This document shows, piece by piece, positions 1-29,061 of a DNA stretch of 64,000 bases. The position numbers and the translations under genes were made by a program. Every line of letters begins with the position of its first letter. Positions within the stretch are counted from its first letter, which is position 1. A model generated the notes under the pieces. The model ran no database searches, had not been told where the DNA came from, and saw nothing but the letters and a program-made list of their open reading frames with translations. This DNA is from Eonycteris spelaea. Its lineage: Eukaryota > Chordata > Mammalia > Chiroptera > Pteropodidae. Where the stretch lies: the NCBI GenBank assembly GCA_003508835.1, contig PUFA01000066.1, positions 3,410,001-3,474,000 of the forward strand, read 5' to 3'.

Positions 1-112
1 GTACAAAAAGCTATGAACCCAGTTTATAAATATTTCAAAATCTTCCTCATGTCAGAAATTCTGCATTTACATACTCTATGAAAACAATATTTTATGCAAA
101 ACCCCATATGCA

Positions 113-118
113 TTTATT
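113..118 (-). terminator. Candidate DPM1 poly(A) signal
   Basis: TTTATT on the plus strand reads AATAAA on the minus strand, about 240 nt downstream of the DPM1 stop. It is the only canonical hexamer I see between the stop and the window edge. Use of this site is inferred. Confidence 0.45.
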
Positions 119-353
119 TATAGGTCTTAATACAGCAAAATGTAAATGAAAAAAAAATGGATTAACACTGCCTCATTTTTCTAATTTAATTTGACATATA
201 AAATGGAGTTTCTTCAGAAAAAAGATTTGCATGAAATTTACCTTACCTTATGATATATGCTCTAAGAGTGCATTTTATAAAAATCATCAACCAGGCTTCC
301 TTTACGTTTAAATTGAAATGAACATGATATAAATATAAATGAATAACTTTCTT

Positions 354-17317
<16,964 letters not shown>

Positions 17318-18694
17318 ATGGCTACCAGGGAGGAAGTACTCGCCTTGCAGGCTGAAGTTGCCCAGCGTGAGGAAGAGCTGGGTTCCCTCAAGCAGAGGCT
17401 GGCGGCGGCCCTTTTGGCGGAGCAGGAGCCAGAACTCCTGGTTCCGGTGTCGCCCCTGCCGGCGAAGGCCGCCCTGTCCCGAGATGAGATTCTGCGCTAC
17501 AGCCGGCAGCTCGTGCTGCCTGAGCTGGGCGTGCACGGACAGCTGCGCCTGGCGACCGCGTCGGTGCTAATCGTGGGCTGCGGAGGGCTCGGCTGCCCAC
17601 TGGCGCAGTACCTGGCCGCGGCCGGCGTAGGCCGGCTTGGCCTTGTGGACTACGACGTAGTAGAAATGAGCAACCTGGCCCGCCAAGTGCTGCATGGCGA
17701 AGCACTGGCCGGCCAGGCCAAGGTCTTTTCTGCCGCCGCCTCGCTGCGTCGTCTCAATTCGGCCGTGGAGTGCGTGCCGTACGCCCAGGCGCTTACGCCG
17801 GCCACCGCACTAGACCTCGTCCGCCGCTATGACGTGGTGGCTGACTGCTCTGACAACGTGCCCACTCGCTACCTGGTTAACGACGCGTGTGTGCTGGCCG
17901 GCCGGCCCCTCGTGTCGGCCAGCGCGCTGCGCTTCGAGGGCCAGATCACAGTCTACCACTACGAGGGCGGGCCTTGCTATCGCTGCGTATTCCCCCAGCC
18001 ACCTCCGGCTGAAACGGTGACCAACTGCGCGGACGGCGGGGTGCTTGGTGTCGTTACTGGGGTCCTGGGATGCCTGCAGGCGCTGGAAGTGTTGAAGATC
18101 GCTGCAGGTCTGGGCCCCTCCTACAGTGGCAGCCTGTTGCTCTTTGATGCCCTCAGAGGACGTTTCCGCTGTATTCAGCTGCGGAGCCGCAGGCCCGACT
18201 GTGCGGCTTGCGGGGAGCAGCCCAGTGTGACTGACCTGCAGGACTATGAAGCTTTCTGTGGCTGCTCAGCCACCGATAAGTGCCGCTCCCTGCAGTTGCT
18301 GAGCCCAGAGGAGCGAGTTTCTGTCACCGAGTATAAGCGACTTCTGGATTCCGGGTCACCCCACCTATTGCTGGACGTCAGGCCTCAAGTGGAAGTGGAC
18401 ATCTGTCGTTTGCCTCATGCCCTACACATCCCTTTAAAACATTTGGAACGGAGGGATACAGAGAGTCTGAAACTCTTAGGAGAAGCAATCCAGAAAGGGA
18501 AGCAGGGCGCACACGAAGGAGTAGCTCTTCCCATTTATGTGATTTGCAAGCTTGGCAATGACTCCCAGAAGGCCGTGAGAATCCTGCAGTCCTTAACAGC
18601 AGCCCAAGAACTAGACTCTTCAACATTTCAGGACGTCGTGGGCGGCCTCATGGCCTGGGCCACCAAAATCGATGGGACGTTTCCTCAGTACTGA
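17318..18694 (+). CDS. MOCS3: Molybdenum cofactor synthesis protein 3 (adenylyltransferase and sulfurtransferase; UBA4 homologue)
   Basis: A cytosolic E1-like enzyme. It adenylates the C-terminal glycine of MOCS2A (molybdopterin synthase small subunit) and URM1, and its rhodanese domain then hands over sulfur. It therefore serves both molybdenum cofactor synthesis and 2-thiolation of tRNA wobble uridine. The 458-residue frame is one uninterrupted exon; the human protein is 460 residues as I recall. In order: a predicted coiled coil (about 5-38), a ThiF/MoeB-type domain from about 53 with the nucleotide loop G87-C-G-G-L-G92, adenylation-domain catalytic Cys237 in TNCADGG, zinc ligands C220/C223 and C295/C298, and a rhodanese domain (about 333-458) with active-site Cys410 in VICKLGND and the conserved VVGGLMAW. 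The start lies in GCCGCCATGG. All key residues are present. Confidence 0.98.
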   Translation: MATREEVLALQAEVAQREEELGSLKQRLAAALLAEQEPELLVPVSPLPAKAALSRDEILRYSRQLVLPELGVHGQLRLATASVLIVGCGGLGCPLAQYLAAAGVGRLGLVDYDVVEMSNLARQVLHGEALAGQAKVFSAAASLRRLNSAVECVPYAQALTPATALDLVRRYDVVADCSDNVPTRYLVNDACVLAGRPLVSASALRFEGQITVYHYEGGPCYRCVFPQPPPAETVTNCADGGVLGVVTGVLGCLQALEVLKIAAGLGPSYSGSLLLFDALRGRFRCIQLRSRRPDCAACGEQPSVTDLQDYEAFCGCSATDKCRSLQLLSPEERVSVTEYKRLLDSGSPHLLLDVRPQVEVDICRLPHALHIPLKHLERRDTESLKLLGEAIQKGKQGAHEGVALPIYVICKLGNDSQKAVRILQSLTAAQELDSSTFQDVVGGLMAWATKIDGTFPQY

Positions 18695-19245
18695 GGTGGC
18701 TGATATGCATGCATTGTCTTCCCTGAGAAAGATGTGGATTGCCATTTTATCAACATATATTTATTTGCATTTTTTCAGTAACGTTCAGAAGAGACGGATT
18801 CTACAACAGTTGTGAATACATGGACTCCTTTTTATAAGGGGCTTTTAAGCCATAATTTATTGGATGGCATAGCCATTAGTGGGTTATGATACTGAGCACT
18901 GTCTTGTGTTTTCAGCACTGGAGGGTGACTTGAGTATGTGAGATATAATATGACAGGATTTTGTGTTTTAAACTGCAGGTCCTTTGCCTGTCCTGCTTTT
19001 TTGTCCCCCCACCTTTCCTAGTCAAAAAGCTCTCTAAATTGTCTATTTTATGGCTGGAATTAAGTTGTAGTAAACTTAGTCTTACCAAATGGATCACGGA
19101 TGGTATACTTATTGTTTACTGACATTCTTTGGGTCTAATACATTTCTAATTCAAATGATAGAATATATCCTAGAGAAATAAGTGTGTAAAGTGTAAATTG
19201 TTCTAATTACCTAGAAAGTGGTTATTCTGTTAAATATTTTGAATT

Positions 19246-19251
19246 AATAAA
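19246..19251 (+). terminator. Candidate MOCS3 poly(A) signal (proximal)
   Basis: AATAAA about 550 nt past the MOCS3 stop, in AT-rich unique sequence. A second AATAAA lies at 19313-19318. I cannot tell from sequence which is used. Confidence 0.5.
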
Positions 19252-19312
19252 GTGAAATATTCACAGGTTAGCAAGATAAAGGAAGCCACTTGTGTAGCCT
19301 GTCAATTTCTCG

Positions 19313-19318
19313 AATAAA
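19313..19318 (+). terminator. Candidate MOCS3 poly(A) signal (distal)
   Basis: A second AATAAA, 67 nt after the first. It is followed by T-rich sequence (GATTTTTTCC), which suits a downstream element. Confidence 0.45.
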
Positions 19319-19639
19319 TTGCTGATTTTTTCCTCAAAGTTAGCTTTTCTAGGTTCCATCTTATGCTGTACACATAGAACATTTCTAAACTCTACATTAT
19401 AGTTGACCTACTTTGGACCCCAAAATCAATATCGAATTAAAGGGGAATAGTGGACATTCTTATCTCTTCAATCACCGGTGAAAGACTATTTGACTAGTAT
19501 TGTTGCTTTGCTGTGGATTAGTAATACCCTTAATCAGATTAAAGAAATTTCCTTCTGTTTATAGTTTGCTAAGTGTTATTAAATTCTTCAAATGCTTTCT
19601 TTATATTAATTCAATTATGTGTTATGTGTTGTGAGTTAC

Positions 19640-19835
19640 ATTGATTTTTGTTTTACTGTGGGGGGAAAAACCCAACAAATATTCACCCAACAGTTTCCAA
19701 GTGTACAGTATGATATTGACAGCCATCTGCACGTGCTGTGCTGCCCCATCCTCTGTGACTGAAACTTTGTACCCACCGACCAACTCTCCACCCTCCCCTT
19801 TAATTTGCCTTTATTATTTTGATTTAATCTGTTTT
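19640..19835 (-). repeat. L1 LINE fragment
   Basis: Plus-strand text AAGTGTACAGTATGATATTG, then a GAAACTTTGTACCCACCGA-like stretch and CCAACTCTCC. This is the reverse complement of an L1 3' UTR segment common in mammals. Confidence 0.5.
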
Positions 19836-20984
19836 AATCCAGTGTTTATAAAGTGAAAAATGTAGATGTTTTCATGTTTTTTAAACAACATTTTCATGAA
19901 ATGGCAGATAGTCTGCACAATTTCCAACACATACAACGAAATTAAAAGAAATTTGGTATGTGAGTATGTATCAGTGGCAAATTGAAGAGGAAATGGCATG
20001 TCAAAAGGCCACTACTCTCCAACTGTTGCATGCGGCCTGTAATCAGAAGTCACAAACGTAAATGTGAAATAAATCTTTGTATCTCTGGCTGCAAATATTA
20101 AAAGAAGCTTAAAAACACGTGGGCCAGACAAAACCCTCTACAGATCAGATTTACTTATCAGTTTTCAAACTCTGATATGGACTCTTGTTTTATTATGAAT
20201 GGATTATTTAACAATTAAATTCAAAGTTAGGATAGTCATCACTTTTCAACTGAAACATCACTCATTTTTGAAATACATTACGAATAGGCTTTTCTCTGTT
20301 ATAAAAGTGGAATAGGTTTTATATAACGGTTTCTCCCAAGTTGTAGAAATAAATTTGAGAGGAGAACAAAGATGGCTGGACTGTATCTTAATCTCAGCAA
20401 ACAAGCGAACAGATCTAAGACCCGTTTCGTATCGCAGAGACTAACGTCCTAAAGTTAAGCAATTGGGTAGTTTCGGTAGCTCTTGCAAACCTGGTTGTCC
20501 CTGGGGACAGACCCAAGGTTGTACTTTCAGAAGCGATGCCCAAATCCATGCACAGAAGTGGTCTCATCAGTACCAAGGGGAACTGCCAGCAGAGACTCAC
20601 TAGTCTCGACCTGGCTGTACTGCTCTCCTAGAAAACCCAACACTTCGTCCATAGCCCAGACTGCGGGAAGCAGTGTCCCCATGTTCTCTGAGTCAGTCTT
20701 ATGAGGATGTGCCTGGTAGGTACAGCCTAGTGACGCCTACACACTAGCTGCAAGAGCAGCTGGGAATTGGAGTTCTGACATCTACAATAGGGAGACAGAA
20801 CTCAACCTGGGATTTTCTCTAGTGAAAGATTTTTTTCAAAAGGAGCTGTGAAGAATATGACAGCTGTCTACTAGGGGACCCAGATCTTATTCTTCAAAAT
20901 TCCTGTTTTCTCTGGGCATCGTGGCTAGGTCTTACATTTAGATGGGATTTAGACTTGAAAATGTTGTCCCTTTTCATTTAACAA
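19836..20984. other. Intergenic, no gene or named repeat seen
   Basis: AT-rich at first, then mixed composition (20400-20800). The open frames at 20415-20704 are about 60-73 codons and have no recognisable similarity. Confidence 0.5.
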
Positions 20985-21420
20985 ATAACAAGAGCCTTAA
21001 GTCTATCAGTTATTCTAAGTTCTGGGATAAAGATGAACAAGAGATTTTCTATTGTGGAGTTTACATTTGAATGGCGGAGACAGGTAAATTATAGTGACAA
21101 GTGCTGTAAAAGAAATTAAGCTGAGGTTTTGGTGTGAGGAAGGAGAAGCTATTTTGGATAGGCTAATTAGAGGAAGCCTCTAGGAGAAAGGTTGACATTA
21201 AACTCAGAATCTGAATGGTGAGGAGCCAGTTAGATCTGGGAGAACATCCCATACTGGAAGAAAAGCAAGTGGAAAAGACCCTGAGGCAAATGAACTTGGA
21301 ATGATCAAGAGGCTGAAGAGGCAATTGTCAGGTCGTGGACAACCTGGGACAGTAGAACAAGGTAAGTTTGAGAAGGAGACTATATCATGTAGGCTGTAGA
21401 CCAGAAATTGGGTGTATCCA
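20985..21420 (-). repeat. L2 LINE fragment
   Basis: In plus-strand reading it follows the usual inverted L2 order: AGATGAACAAGAGA, a GTGGAGTTTACATTTGAAT-like stretch, GACAAGTGCTGTAAAAGAAA, GAGGAAGCCTCTAGGAG, and GACCCTGAGGCAAATGAAC. Confidence 0.7.
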
Positions 21421-21424
21421 AGTA

Positions 21425-21535
21425 AAATAACAGCTAACGTTTATTGAGCACTTACTATGCGATTGGGATTTGAACCCAGATGGTCTGGCTAAAGTGCCAG
21501 TGCCCTGACACTATGCTGACCCTCAGTAAAAACTT
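21425..21535 (-). repeat. MIR SINE fragment with internal deletion
   Basis: GTTTATTGAGCACTTACTAT is followed directly by GGGATTTGAACCCAGATGGT, so the middle of the usual minus-oriented MIR is missing. Confidence 0.6.
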
Positions 21536-22813
21536 TGTAATTGCTTTATTTGTTTTCATTGTTGACAAACTTTGGTCAAGGAAAGTGAAAAGTCAAATCT
21601 CAGCATAAAGAGTCACAGTTGGTAACTAGAAGGGTTGCCAACGAGTGGGGTCAAAAAGGAGGAAGTCTGAGACTTCCCATGAGGAGGGTTAGTTTTGTTC
21701 TGCTTTTTAACTTGTTTATTTTTAATTAGCTGCTCCCTCCACAGCAACAGAGGGTCCCCTTAGAACCTGAGGTCAGGTATATGGCCCAGTTTGCTCTAAT
21801 CAGGAGACGATTCTTTGCTTTTATAGGTCGTATCTTCTCAGGGTTCCAAATAGACATGAGGTGGCCTTGCCCAGGTAGCAGTAAAATCTCATCATTTGAA
21901 ATCATGTACCTGATTAAAGTTTCAGGATAAATTTCTTGGAGTTCTTTTAGAGTATTAGGAAAACTACTGTGATGCAGGAGTGGGAAAGTATTTTGAAAAT
22001 AAAACAGGAAAAGGGGTTAATACATACTTTTGATGAAGTATAATTTCTGAACTGCTCAGGATGTGAGAGAAAAGTTATTTAAACCAGCCTAGAATTTGGG
22101 TGATAAATAGGTAGCTATAAATCTAGATGTAACTGCACAGATATACGGTTTACTATAAAGTCCTATATATTGCACTGATTCAGGTTTCTAATCTTTAGTT
22201 CAATTATTCAAAAATTAAAAAAACAACAAGTCGCGAATTATCTAGGTGTTTTGTTCCTGTTAATGCCATCTGTTAGATAGGTAGCTGAAGATAAGGAAAG
22301 AGAAAAGGCTTATATCTTTAAATAACCCGTTTTGGTGACACCTTGGTTAAAAGGTGTCAGCGTAGAGTGACACTGATGGAATTTGTTTTGGCATAATTTT
22401 TAGTTAGCAGTATTCTCTTTACCCGATGCTTCTAGATGAGGGAGGCCTGAAGCGAATTGGAATTTAAAGGACCAAAGTGCAGGCGAGTTGAAATGCTTGA
22501 CTCTTAAGTACAATAGAGCTCTCAAGCAAGGCTTGCTATGTGTAAGTGCCAAAGGGAGGCAGTGTTTTGACAATTGTGACTTAGTTGTCACCTGCGGTAG
22601 ACTCTGGGTTGTCTAGCCAACAGCATCCCCACTCCTACCCACTTCCTCGCTGGCAGGGCTGAAAATGTCAGGCTTCTTCCCAGCCTCCCTGCAGATTTGA
22701 GGAAGCTACACTTCTAGACAATTTCTTCCACCAAATACAATTCAAATCTCACTGTCTCCAGTGCTACCATGTTAGTCAAGCAATCTTTCCATCAAATATG
22801 TAGTTTTTCAGGA

Positions 22814-22848
<35 letters not shown>

Positions 22849-24400
22849 TACGCACACCATCAATTGCATCATCGAGTACCAAGAGCACTAACTATGTTAG
22901 GTCTTAAGATAAAACAAAAGCAATTCCTGCGTATACTAGGAATTACCACCTCAAGAAATTTTTGAAAAGTATAAATATGTTTTTTGATATTCTCGAGAGC
23001 TGTGGAGGAAAACAGGACTTTTAGATCACAAGTTTCTCTGGATGGCATATGAACACTCATTAAGTATCTATTTTGCACAAAGCTCAGAGGAATTTGCAAA
23101 CTCAGTCACTACAGGGGGCTAGGCAAATAAAGAAATGAGGAAGGATGACCAGCAAGGGACAATGGTGAACTGGGGACATCTGGCATATCTAAAGCTACCA
23201 CACAGCCAACTTTGCCATGCAGGACTATTGGTACAGTGTTGCCAAATCTTACACTATTTTAAGAAAATCTGAACAGTTGGAGTTTTCTGTAAAATCTAAT
23301 TTTTAAATGTTGAAAATGAATTTAAAAATTCCGAAACTTCACCAATTAAAACATACACGTGTCTGGATAAAGACTTTAGGCTGAAATAGAAAAAAACCCA
23401 CATGATTTGGATCTTACTCAATTTGGTGGATTGGGAGTAGCTGAGTGTTGGGAGGTAGCTAAGTTAACAATTTGTTAACACCTGGATTTTGTGGCTTTCA
23501 TTTATAGTGTTTAAAGGCTAATCATCTTGGTAAAGATGGTGAAGTTTTAGGGAAGTATAGATTGTGCTCACTTTAATGTCATATAAATTTAATATCATGG
23601 AAAGTGATTTGAGATTGATATTTTTCAAAAGACTGAAAAATTGGAATTGGGTGCTATGAGTTATCAGTCAATCTATCTTTTGCTTTCCAAGTATTCTTGT
23701 GAATTGGTGATTGAATGTAATTTCTTAGAAAAATGTACCTGCATAATAGATAATCAGAGTGAAGATGGAAAGTGTAAGTGATGAAAATGAGTTTACATAT
23801 GATTCTTTCAGAAATTTGCAACTCCAGTGTTTTAGGCTGAATTAGACCCATAAATTAACCTCTAATAACAGCAAGAAAAAGTGTGGTAAATAGATTAAGT
23901 TGAAAAAAACATGAAAGCTGATTCATAATGATTATCTGAAAAAGAAATTTATATCCTTTTAAACATTTACTTCTAATTTTAAAAAGAAAAAGATGCCTTT
24001 GAAGCTTCAACACCATATGAACATTATGATTATTCATTTAGTTTTAAAATATGCTTGGTTTTAAAAAATAATTCATACTTATGGTAAAATCCTATGGCTT
24101 GAAAGTATATACACGAAATGCCATGTGGTATCTGGATTAAATCCTGGAACAGAAAAAGGGTATTAGTGGGAAAATGGGGCAATCCGAACAAAGTCCATAG
24201 TTTAGAGTATTGTACCAATGTTAATTTGTTCGTTTTAATAAATTCACCGTAGATATAAGAGAAACTGGGTGAAGGGCAAACAGGAACGCTACTATATTTT
24301 TGCAACTCTAGAATTATTTCAAAATTAAAAATGTAAAAGCATAACAAAAATAGTATATACAGGTCTTCCTTTTTTTCACTTATAATCCCCATTTCTTCAG
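21536..24400. other. Intergenic, mostly unassigned AT-rich sequence
   Basis: Contains a CA microsatellite at 22814-22858 and a possible old repeat at 22610-22750. No open frame here resembles a known protein. Confidence 0.5.
22814..22858. repeat. (CA)n microsatellite
   Basis: About 13 uninterrupted AC units (22814-22839), then an imperfect CACG/CATACG tail. Confidence 0.95.
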
Positions 24401-25150
24401 TTTCCTCACCCTCTATAACCAGTTTTATTATGTTCTCATACGTGCATATTTGTACATATGCCTTTTTCGTATAGATGACATTTACAATGTTGCTATACTC
24501 CGTTTTTTAGAAAATTAGTCTATAGTGGCTACGGTTCCATTTGCTCTCAGTTCATGCAGATCAGCCTCATTCTTTTTAACCAGCATTTAGAATGTCATTG
24601 CGTACATGCCCTACAGTTTCTTTAATCTGTTCTCTTGCTGAAGGACATTTAGGATTTTTATAGTTTTTCACAATGAGTGATAGTGCTTCAAAGGATATCT
24701 TAATATTTATGTTTTTGTACAAACACATTTAACAAGTACTAATAAACGGCTTAGTATGTGCCCCCCATGGTTCTAGCGATGCTTGCAAGCAATATCTGTA
24801 GGATAAAGTCCTTGAAATGGAATTGTGTCAAAGTGTGTGTGTCCGGTTCTAATTTTGAGTGGGCCATGCTAAATATGTTAATGAATATCGACACACCTAA
24901 GAAAGGCTGTTTCCCAATACATTAGCCAGCATAGTCATTTCAAACTTTTAGATTGTGGCCATTCTGATTGTTAAAACAAACAAACAAACAAACAAAAAAC
25001 CTCATTGTATTAATTTATGTTTTTATTATAAGTACATTTGAACAGTTTTTCAGATGCTTAAACATCTTTTCAAATAAGAATACTGTTTATCCTTAGCTCA
25101 TTTTCCGCTGAGTTGTATGTTTCATTCTTATCTATGTATCTGGTTAAGAA
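24400..25150 (-). repeat. Old L1 LINE 3' region
   Basis: The plus strand shows TGAAGGACATTTAGGATTTT then a TATAGTTTTTCACAATGAGT-like stretch, and later CATTGTATTAATTTATGTTT and TACATTTGAACAGTTTTTC. This is the reverse complement of an L1 3' UTR. A (CAAA)n run sits inside (24975-24997). A possible L2-like patch lies near 24735-24800. Confidence 0.55.
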
Positions 25151-25194
25151 AGGCCACTTAGGGGAAAAATCCATATTCTTTAGCAAAAGAGTTT

Positions 25195-25310
25195 TGAATG
25201 AGCTCATTCTTCAGACATTTATTGAAAGTGTACTATGTACTAGGCATTGGTCACGTTCTGGGGATACAAGATAATTAGGATGTGGGGCTTGCCTGCCAGG
25301 TATTCATAGC
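25195..25310 (-). repeat. L2 LINE 3' end
   Basis: GACATTTATTGAAAGTGTAC, TATGTACTAGGCATTGG and GTTCTGGGGATACAAGATAA follow the inverted L2 3' end. Confidence 0.7.
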
Positions 25311-25315
25311 TCATT

Positions 25316-25410
25316 TTACAACTTTATACATGTAACATATAGTACCGTTCCCACCTACATTATTTCATTTAATCCTTTAACAACTCTGAGATAAAGAGAA
25401 CTATCTCTTG
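25316..25410 (-). repeat. MIR SINE fragment
   Basis: TATTTCATTTAATCCTTTAA then CAACTCTGAGATAAAGAG matches the middle of a minus-oriented MIR. Confidence 0.55.
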
Positions 25411-26924
25411 TTCACCGGCTCCAGTTATATGTCCTTACCAATAATCGAGTTCCCTGAAATAGCCTAGTTGTCAGGGGGCCTTGGTCTCAAAGTGGAACCC
25501 TCCTGTCACTAGTGGGATCAGGCTCTCTCGTCCCTGTAGAGCATGTTATAAAAGATGCTATTGTAGACGAGGTGCAGTTTTTCAGCTGTTTCCAAGTATT
25601 TCATGTGTCCTGATGGTCGTCAGAATACCTTTTCCTTTGGAGCCATGGTGAGACATTGTGGATACGATGAATTGCCATTTGACAAGGCTCGGATCTCTTG
25701 GTCCATTTTGGATGGTCTCCTGATGGGTTCTGTGTTTTTTGTTTTTGTTTTTGTTTTTTTTTTTTTTCAGTAGATGGGCATCTGGGACACCTAGACCATT
25801 AGCTAAGTTTGGATATTTCTGACACACATTCTTTATTCCTGATGGATGGTTGCCTATCCTGTTTTATTTAAGATTCTCTGTGTGCATATTTGTGATACAA
25901 ATTCGCACTTAAGATTCCTGAATTGAAAGCAAGCATGTCACGGGAAACTGATTTACCTTGGTTGCATTTCTGAAACTCAGATGGCTTTAGCACCTAACAT
26001 TTTTCCAGGTCCAAGCCAGTTTTGAAGTTTTGGCATTGGAAACTCTCACATGTAATAAGAGTTATAAAAAGGAAAGTTGAACACAGGACTCAGGACACAA
26101 TGACCCTGTGTGAAATGGCGGGGTGGGGATGGAAAGGGGGAACCCCGTGGTTAGACGCATGTCATTATGATCCCATAGGATGGGTTAATCTGTTTGGTGG
26201 TGAGTTTGGGCTAATGCTACATTATTAAAAATAACTTACTAAACAGAGCAGATCATACACAACCAGTGATGAGAATACGTCACAAACCACTATGATTAAT
26301 CCAATCAGGTGCACCTGACCTCCAAGGAAAACAAGAGAAAACGGTAAAAATAACAATCTCTGTTGAATTTGACCACCTTAAAAAATTGATCTACTGGACC
26401 AAGATCACAACTTAGTTTGCTAATAATAGACGAGAACTATTGAATAAGTGGTATTCAATTCTCTTTCACATGTTTTATTTCCCTTCATTTTTTTTCAACA
26501 AAAGGGAGAGCAAGCAGCCTTGCTTTCACTCCCTCCAACCCCCCTCCCCCAAATTTATCTTTATTTTTGCTTTCTCTTCCAAAGAGTTAGGCAGAAAGAC
26601 TCTTTGGAACATTAAGGAGTTTTTCTTAGAAAGGCTCTGAGGACCATTGAATTAATCAGCAGCTGCTGTGTATTTTATTCTCATGTGCCCACTCTTCTGT
26701 AGAGAAGCGTCTGCCCATGACTGTAGGCCTGGTGACCCTGAGCCAGCACAGAAGCTCAGTTTGTTTGCATCCACTTTACTAGTACTAGAACCTGTGTGTT
26801 TATAGGGGACAAACGACAGGGAGGTCATTTAGGTCATGTCAGAGGGACGCGGCTGATTCATTCTGGAAATATCTCACAGGTATGAAGGACGGGTAGGTGG
26901 TGGTGCCTGGAAACAGACTTGGGG
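25411..26924. other. Intergenic, no gene seen
   Basis: Unassigned sequence with a T-rich run at 25737-25767 and a C-rich run at 26536-26550. The short open frames carry no recognisable motif. Confidence 0.5.
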
Positions 26925-27295
26925 TCTGTCCACTCAGCTCACATTCTAGTGGAGAAGAGAGACCGACAAGTAATCAAATATACTGTCACATAGTGTGATT
27001 CTCTGAAAAGGAATGATGGCTGAGGTGGTGCGGCCAGAGAAGACCTCTGATACGGGGTCATTTAAGGTAAGAGGCATGAAAGGGGAGATGGCAGGAGGCG
27101 TGAAATGAGTTGGGGGAAGAGCTTTTCAGGCAGTGGGAACAGCAAGTGCAAAGGACCTGAAGCTGGAAGAGCCAAGAGGAGCCAGGTAAGGCTGGAGCAG
27201 AATGAATAGGAGGAAGAGGAAGGCAGGGCCAGATGGTGCAGGCACAGTGGGCTGTGGCAAAGAGTCTGGATCTTATCCTAAGGGTGATGGAAAAC
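26925..27295 (-). repeat. L2 LINE fragment
   Basis: The plus strand reads CTCACATTCTAGTGGAGAAG, GGCAGTGGGAACAGCAAGTG, CAAAGGACCTGAAGCTGG and CTGGATCTTATCCTAAG, the order of an inverted L2. The 144-codon minus-strand open frame at 27058-27492 overlaps this repeat and is not a gene. Confidence 0.75.
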
Positions 27296-28559
27296 CGTGG
27301 TCCTCGAGCTGTGCTCGTGTACAGAGCTGGACCAGAATGCTGTAAGTGAATGCTGCGAGAGCGGCTCCCAGCCAGCGATGGATGGGAGTTGGTGGACAAA
27401 TCTCCCCATCTTCCAGCCCTGGAGTGAGACAGCTCTGAGCTGCATTGTTTAGTTTCCCAGGTCGCCAGGGGGGTCAAACTCCAGCTGCCCACAGTGACAA
27501 ACTGCCATTAATACCCCTGTTTCCTTTCTCTTCCCTGTCTCACTCTTCCATTCCCCTACTGGAGCTTCCTGGGACTTCCTCCTATATCAACGACTTGTAC
27601 TCAGATTCTTGTCTCAGGCCCCTCTCTCCTCACTCAGCCCTCTCCTAGGACCTGACACTCAGCAGGTCCCCAGAAAGCTCTGAACCAAAGACCTCGGGCA
27701 GCTGAAACATATGAAGAAAGACCGATGTGGGTGCTTGGGATTTCATTCCTCCTTGCATTTGTTTTGACTTATTTTTTACAAAGAGAAATAGAGAATATTA
27801 TTTATCTTTATCCATAGAGGTTTTTATCCAAATGGACTGCAATAGGTTTTGTGCACTCCGTCAATACTGCATGCCACGTACTGACACCTTTTCTCCTCTG
27901 GAGTTTTATTTTGGGGACCCTTAGCACACAGAAGAGTCTTCTGCCGGGGCTCCTCCCCTGAAGTCTGAGTCCCCCCAGCCACTAGTTGGCATAGGGAGGC
28001 GGACGTCGTCCTAACACTAACTTCTTCAGTAACGACATGGCCAGGCTGAAACGAATCCCCCCTCATGCCCATCACTGCTGCAGGCTGGCATATTTGCCGG
28101 GCTGGATGCTGGGGACATGTGACAGCAAGAGACTCAGCAACAACAGTCATCCAGAGAATCAAAGCTACTGCCGACCTCACCATGAGCGATTTCATAAACA
28201 TGATGCTGGAGAACTACTTGAAACCCCCAAATGAACTATGTGAAGACCTGGCAGACAAAAAGAAGAGAAAATCCACTTGGGGGATGTCCCTGGGGGTACT
28301 GCTTTAGGAGAATGATGTGAAAACCATTAAGAAAGAGACCTTTAGAAAGGTCAACAAACCTTCATGTAAATTCCAGAAATGTCCAGAAATTACATTCCAG
28401 AAATCAAATGTCCAGAAATGACTCTTCTTCTCTTTTAGCTAGAAAAGTGAAATGAATATTTATCAGGCTATGGAATGTTTTTTATTGACAAATACCCAAC
28501 CCCCAAATTGTCTTGATTAGTCTTTGTTAGCCTAACTTTTATTAAATGAAATTATTTTT
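27296..28559. other. Intergenic, no gene supported
   Basis: Unassigned and moderately GC-rich, with C+T-rich parts near 27510-27660. Open frames at 27824-28201 (minus) and 28037-28307 (plus) overlap each other on opposite strands. The plus frame ends with a plausible peptide (see findings), but nothing supports transcription. Confidence 0.45.
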
Positions 28560-29061
28560 AAAAAAATTTGGAGTAATTATACATGTACAATATGTTGCAA
28601 CTTACATATATATGTATATATATATATTGCAACATGTATATATATATATATATACACATGAAGTACATATACCGGCTCCCAGCTTCCCAAGTTTCCATCT
28701 TGCATAACTATGTTACAATATCAAAAGTAGCAGAATGGCATTAATATAATCCGCAGAGTCTATTCAAATTTCACACCAGTTCTACATGCATTGATTTGTG
28801 CGTGTGTGTAGCTCTACTCAAGCCTATCAAGTGTAGAGTCACAGACCCATGGTCAGGATACAGAACTATTCCATTATCACAGGGCTCCCTCAAGTGACCC
28901 TTTTGTAGCCACCCCCAGCTCTCCCCCACCCCCACCCCCACCCCCTGGCAACCACTAATAACTTCGTTATTTCAAGAACAGTATACAAATGAAATTATAC
29001 AGGATGTAACCATTAGGGATTGGATCTTTTTCACTCAGAGTCATTCCCTTGAAGTGTATAG
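28560..29061 (-). repeat. L1 LINE fragment, left part (split by an LTR)
   Basis: The plus strand shows CCTGGCAACCACTAATAACT, a CGTTATTTCAAGAACAGTAT-like stretch, ACAAATGAAATTATACAGGA and GGATCTTTTTCACTCAGAG. This is the reverse complement of a common L1M 3' region. The element resumes at 29509. Confidence 0.7.
28592..28655. repeat. (TA)n / TATG simple repeat with inverted flanks
   Basis: Alternating AT sequence, with ATGTTGCAA at 28592-28600 and TTGCAACAT at 28627-28635 forming an inverted pair around it. Confidence 0.85.

Larger units (their letters stand above)
18695..19640 (+). other. MOCS3 3' UTR and immediate downstream sequence
   Basis: AT-rich, with no repeat that I recognise. It contains the two poly(A) hexamers noted separately. 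The transcript end is not determined. Confidence 0.6.

Noticed and set aside
17388..17705. 105-codon minus frame inside MOCS3
   Set aside because: Antisense shadow of a GC-rich coding region with a clear sense-strand enzyme.
22814..22858. Microsatellites as CRISPR-like arrays
   Set aside because: Units are 2-4 bp with no spacers, in a mammalian genome.
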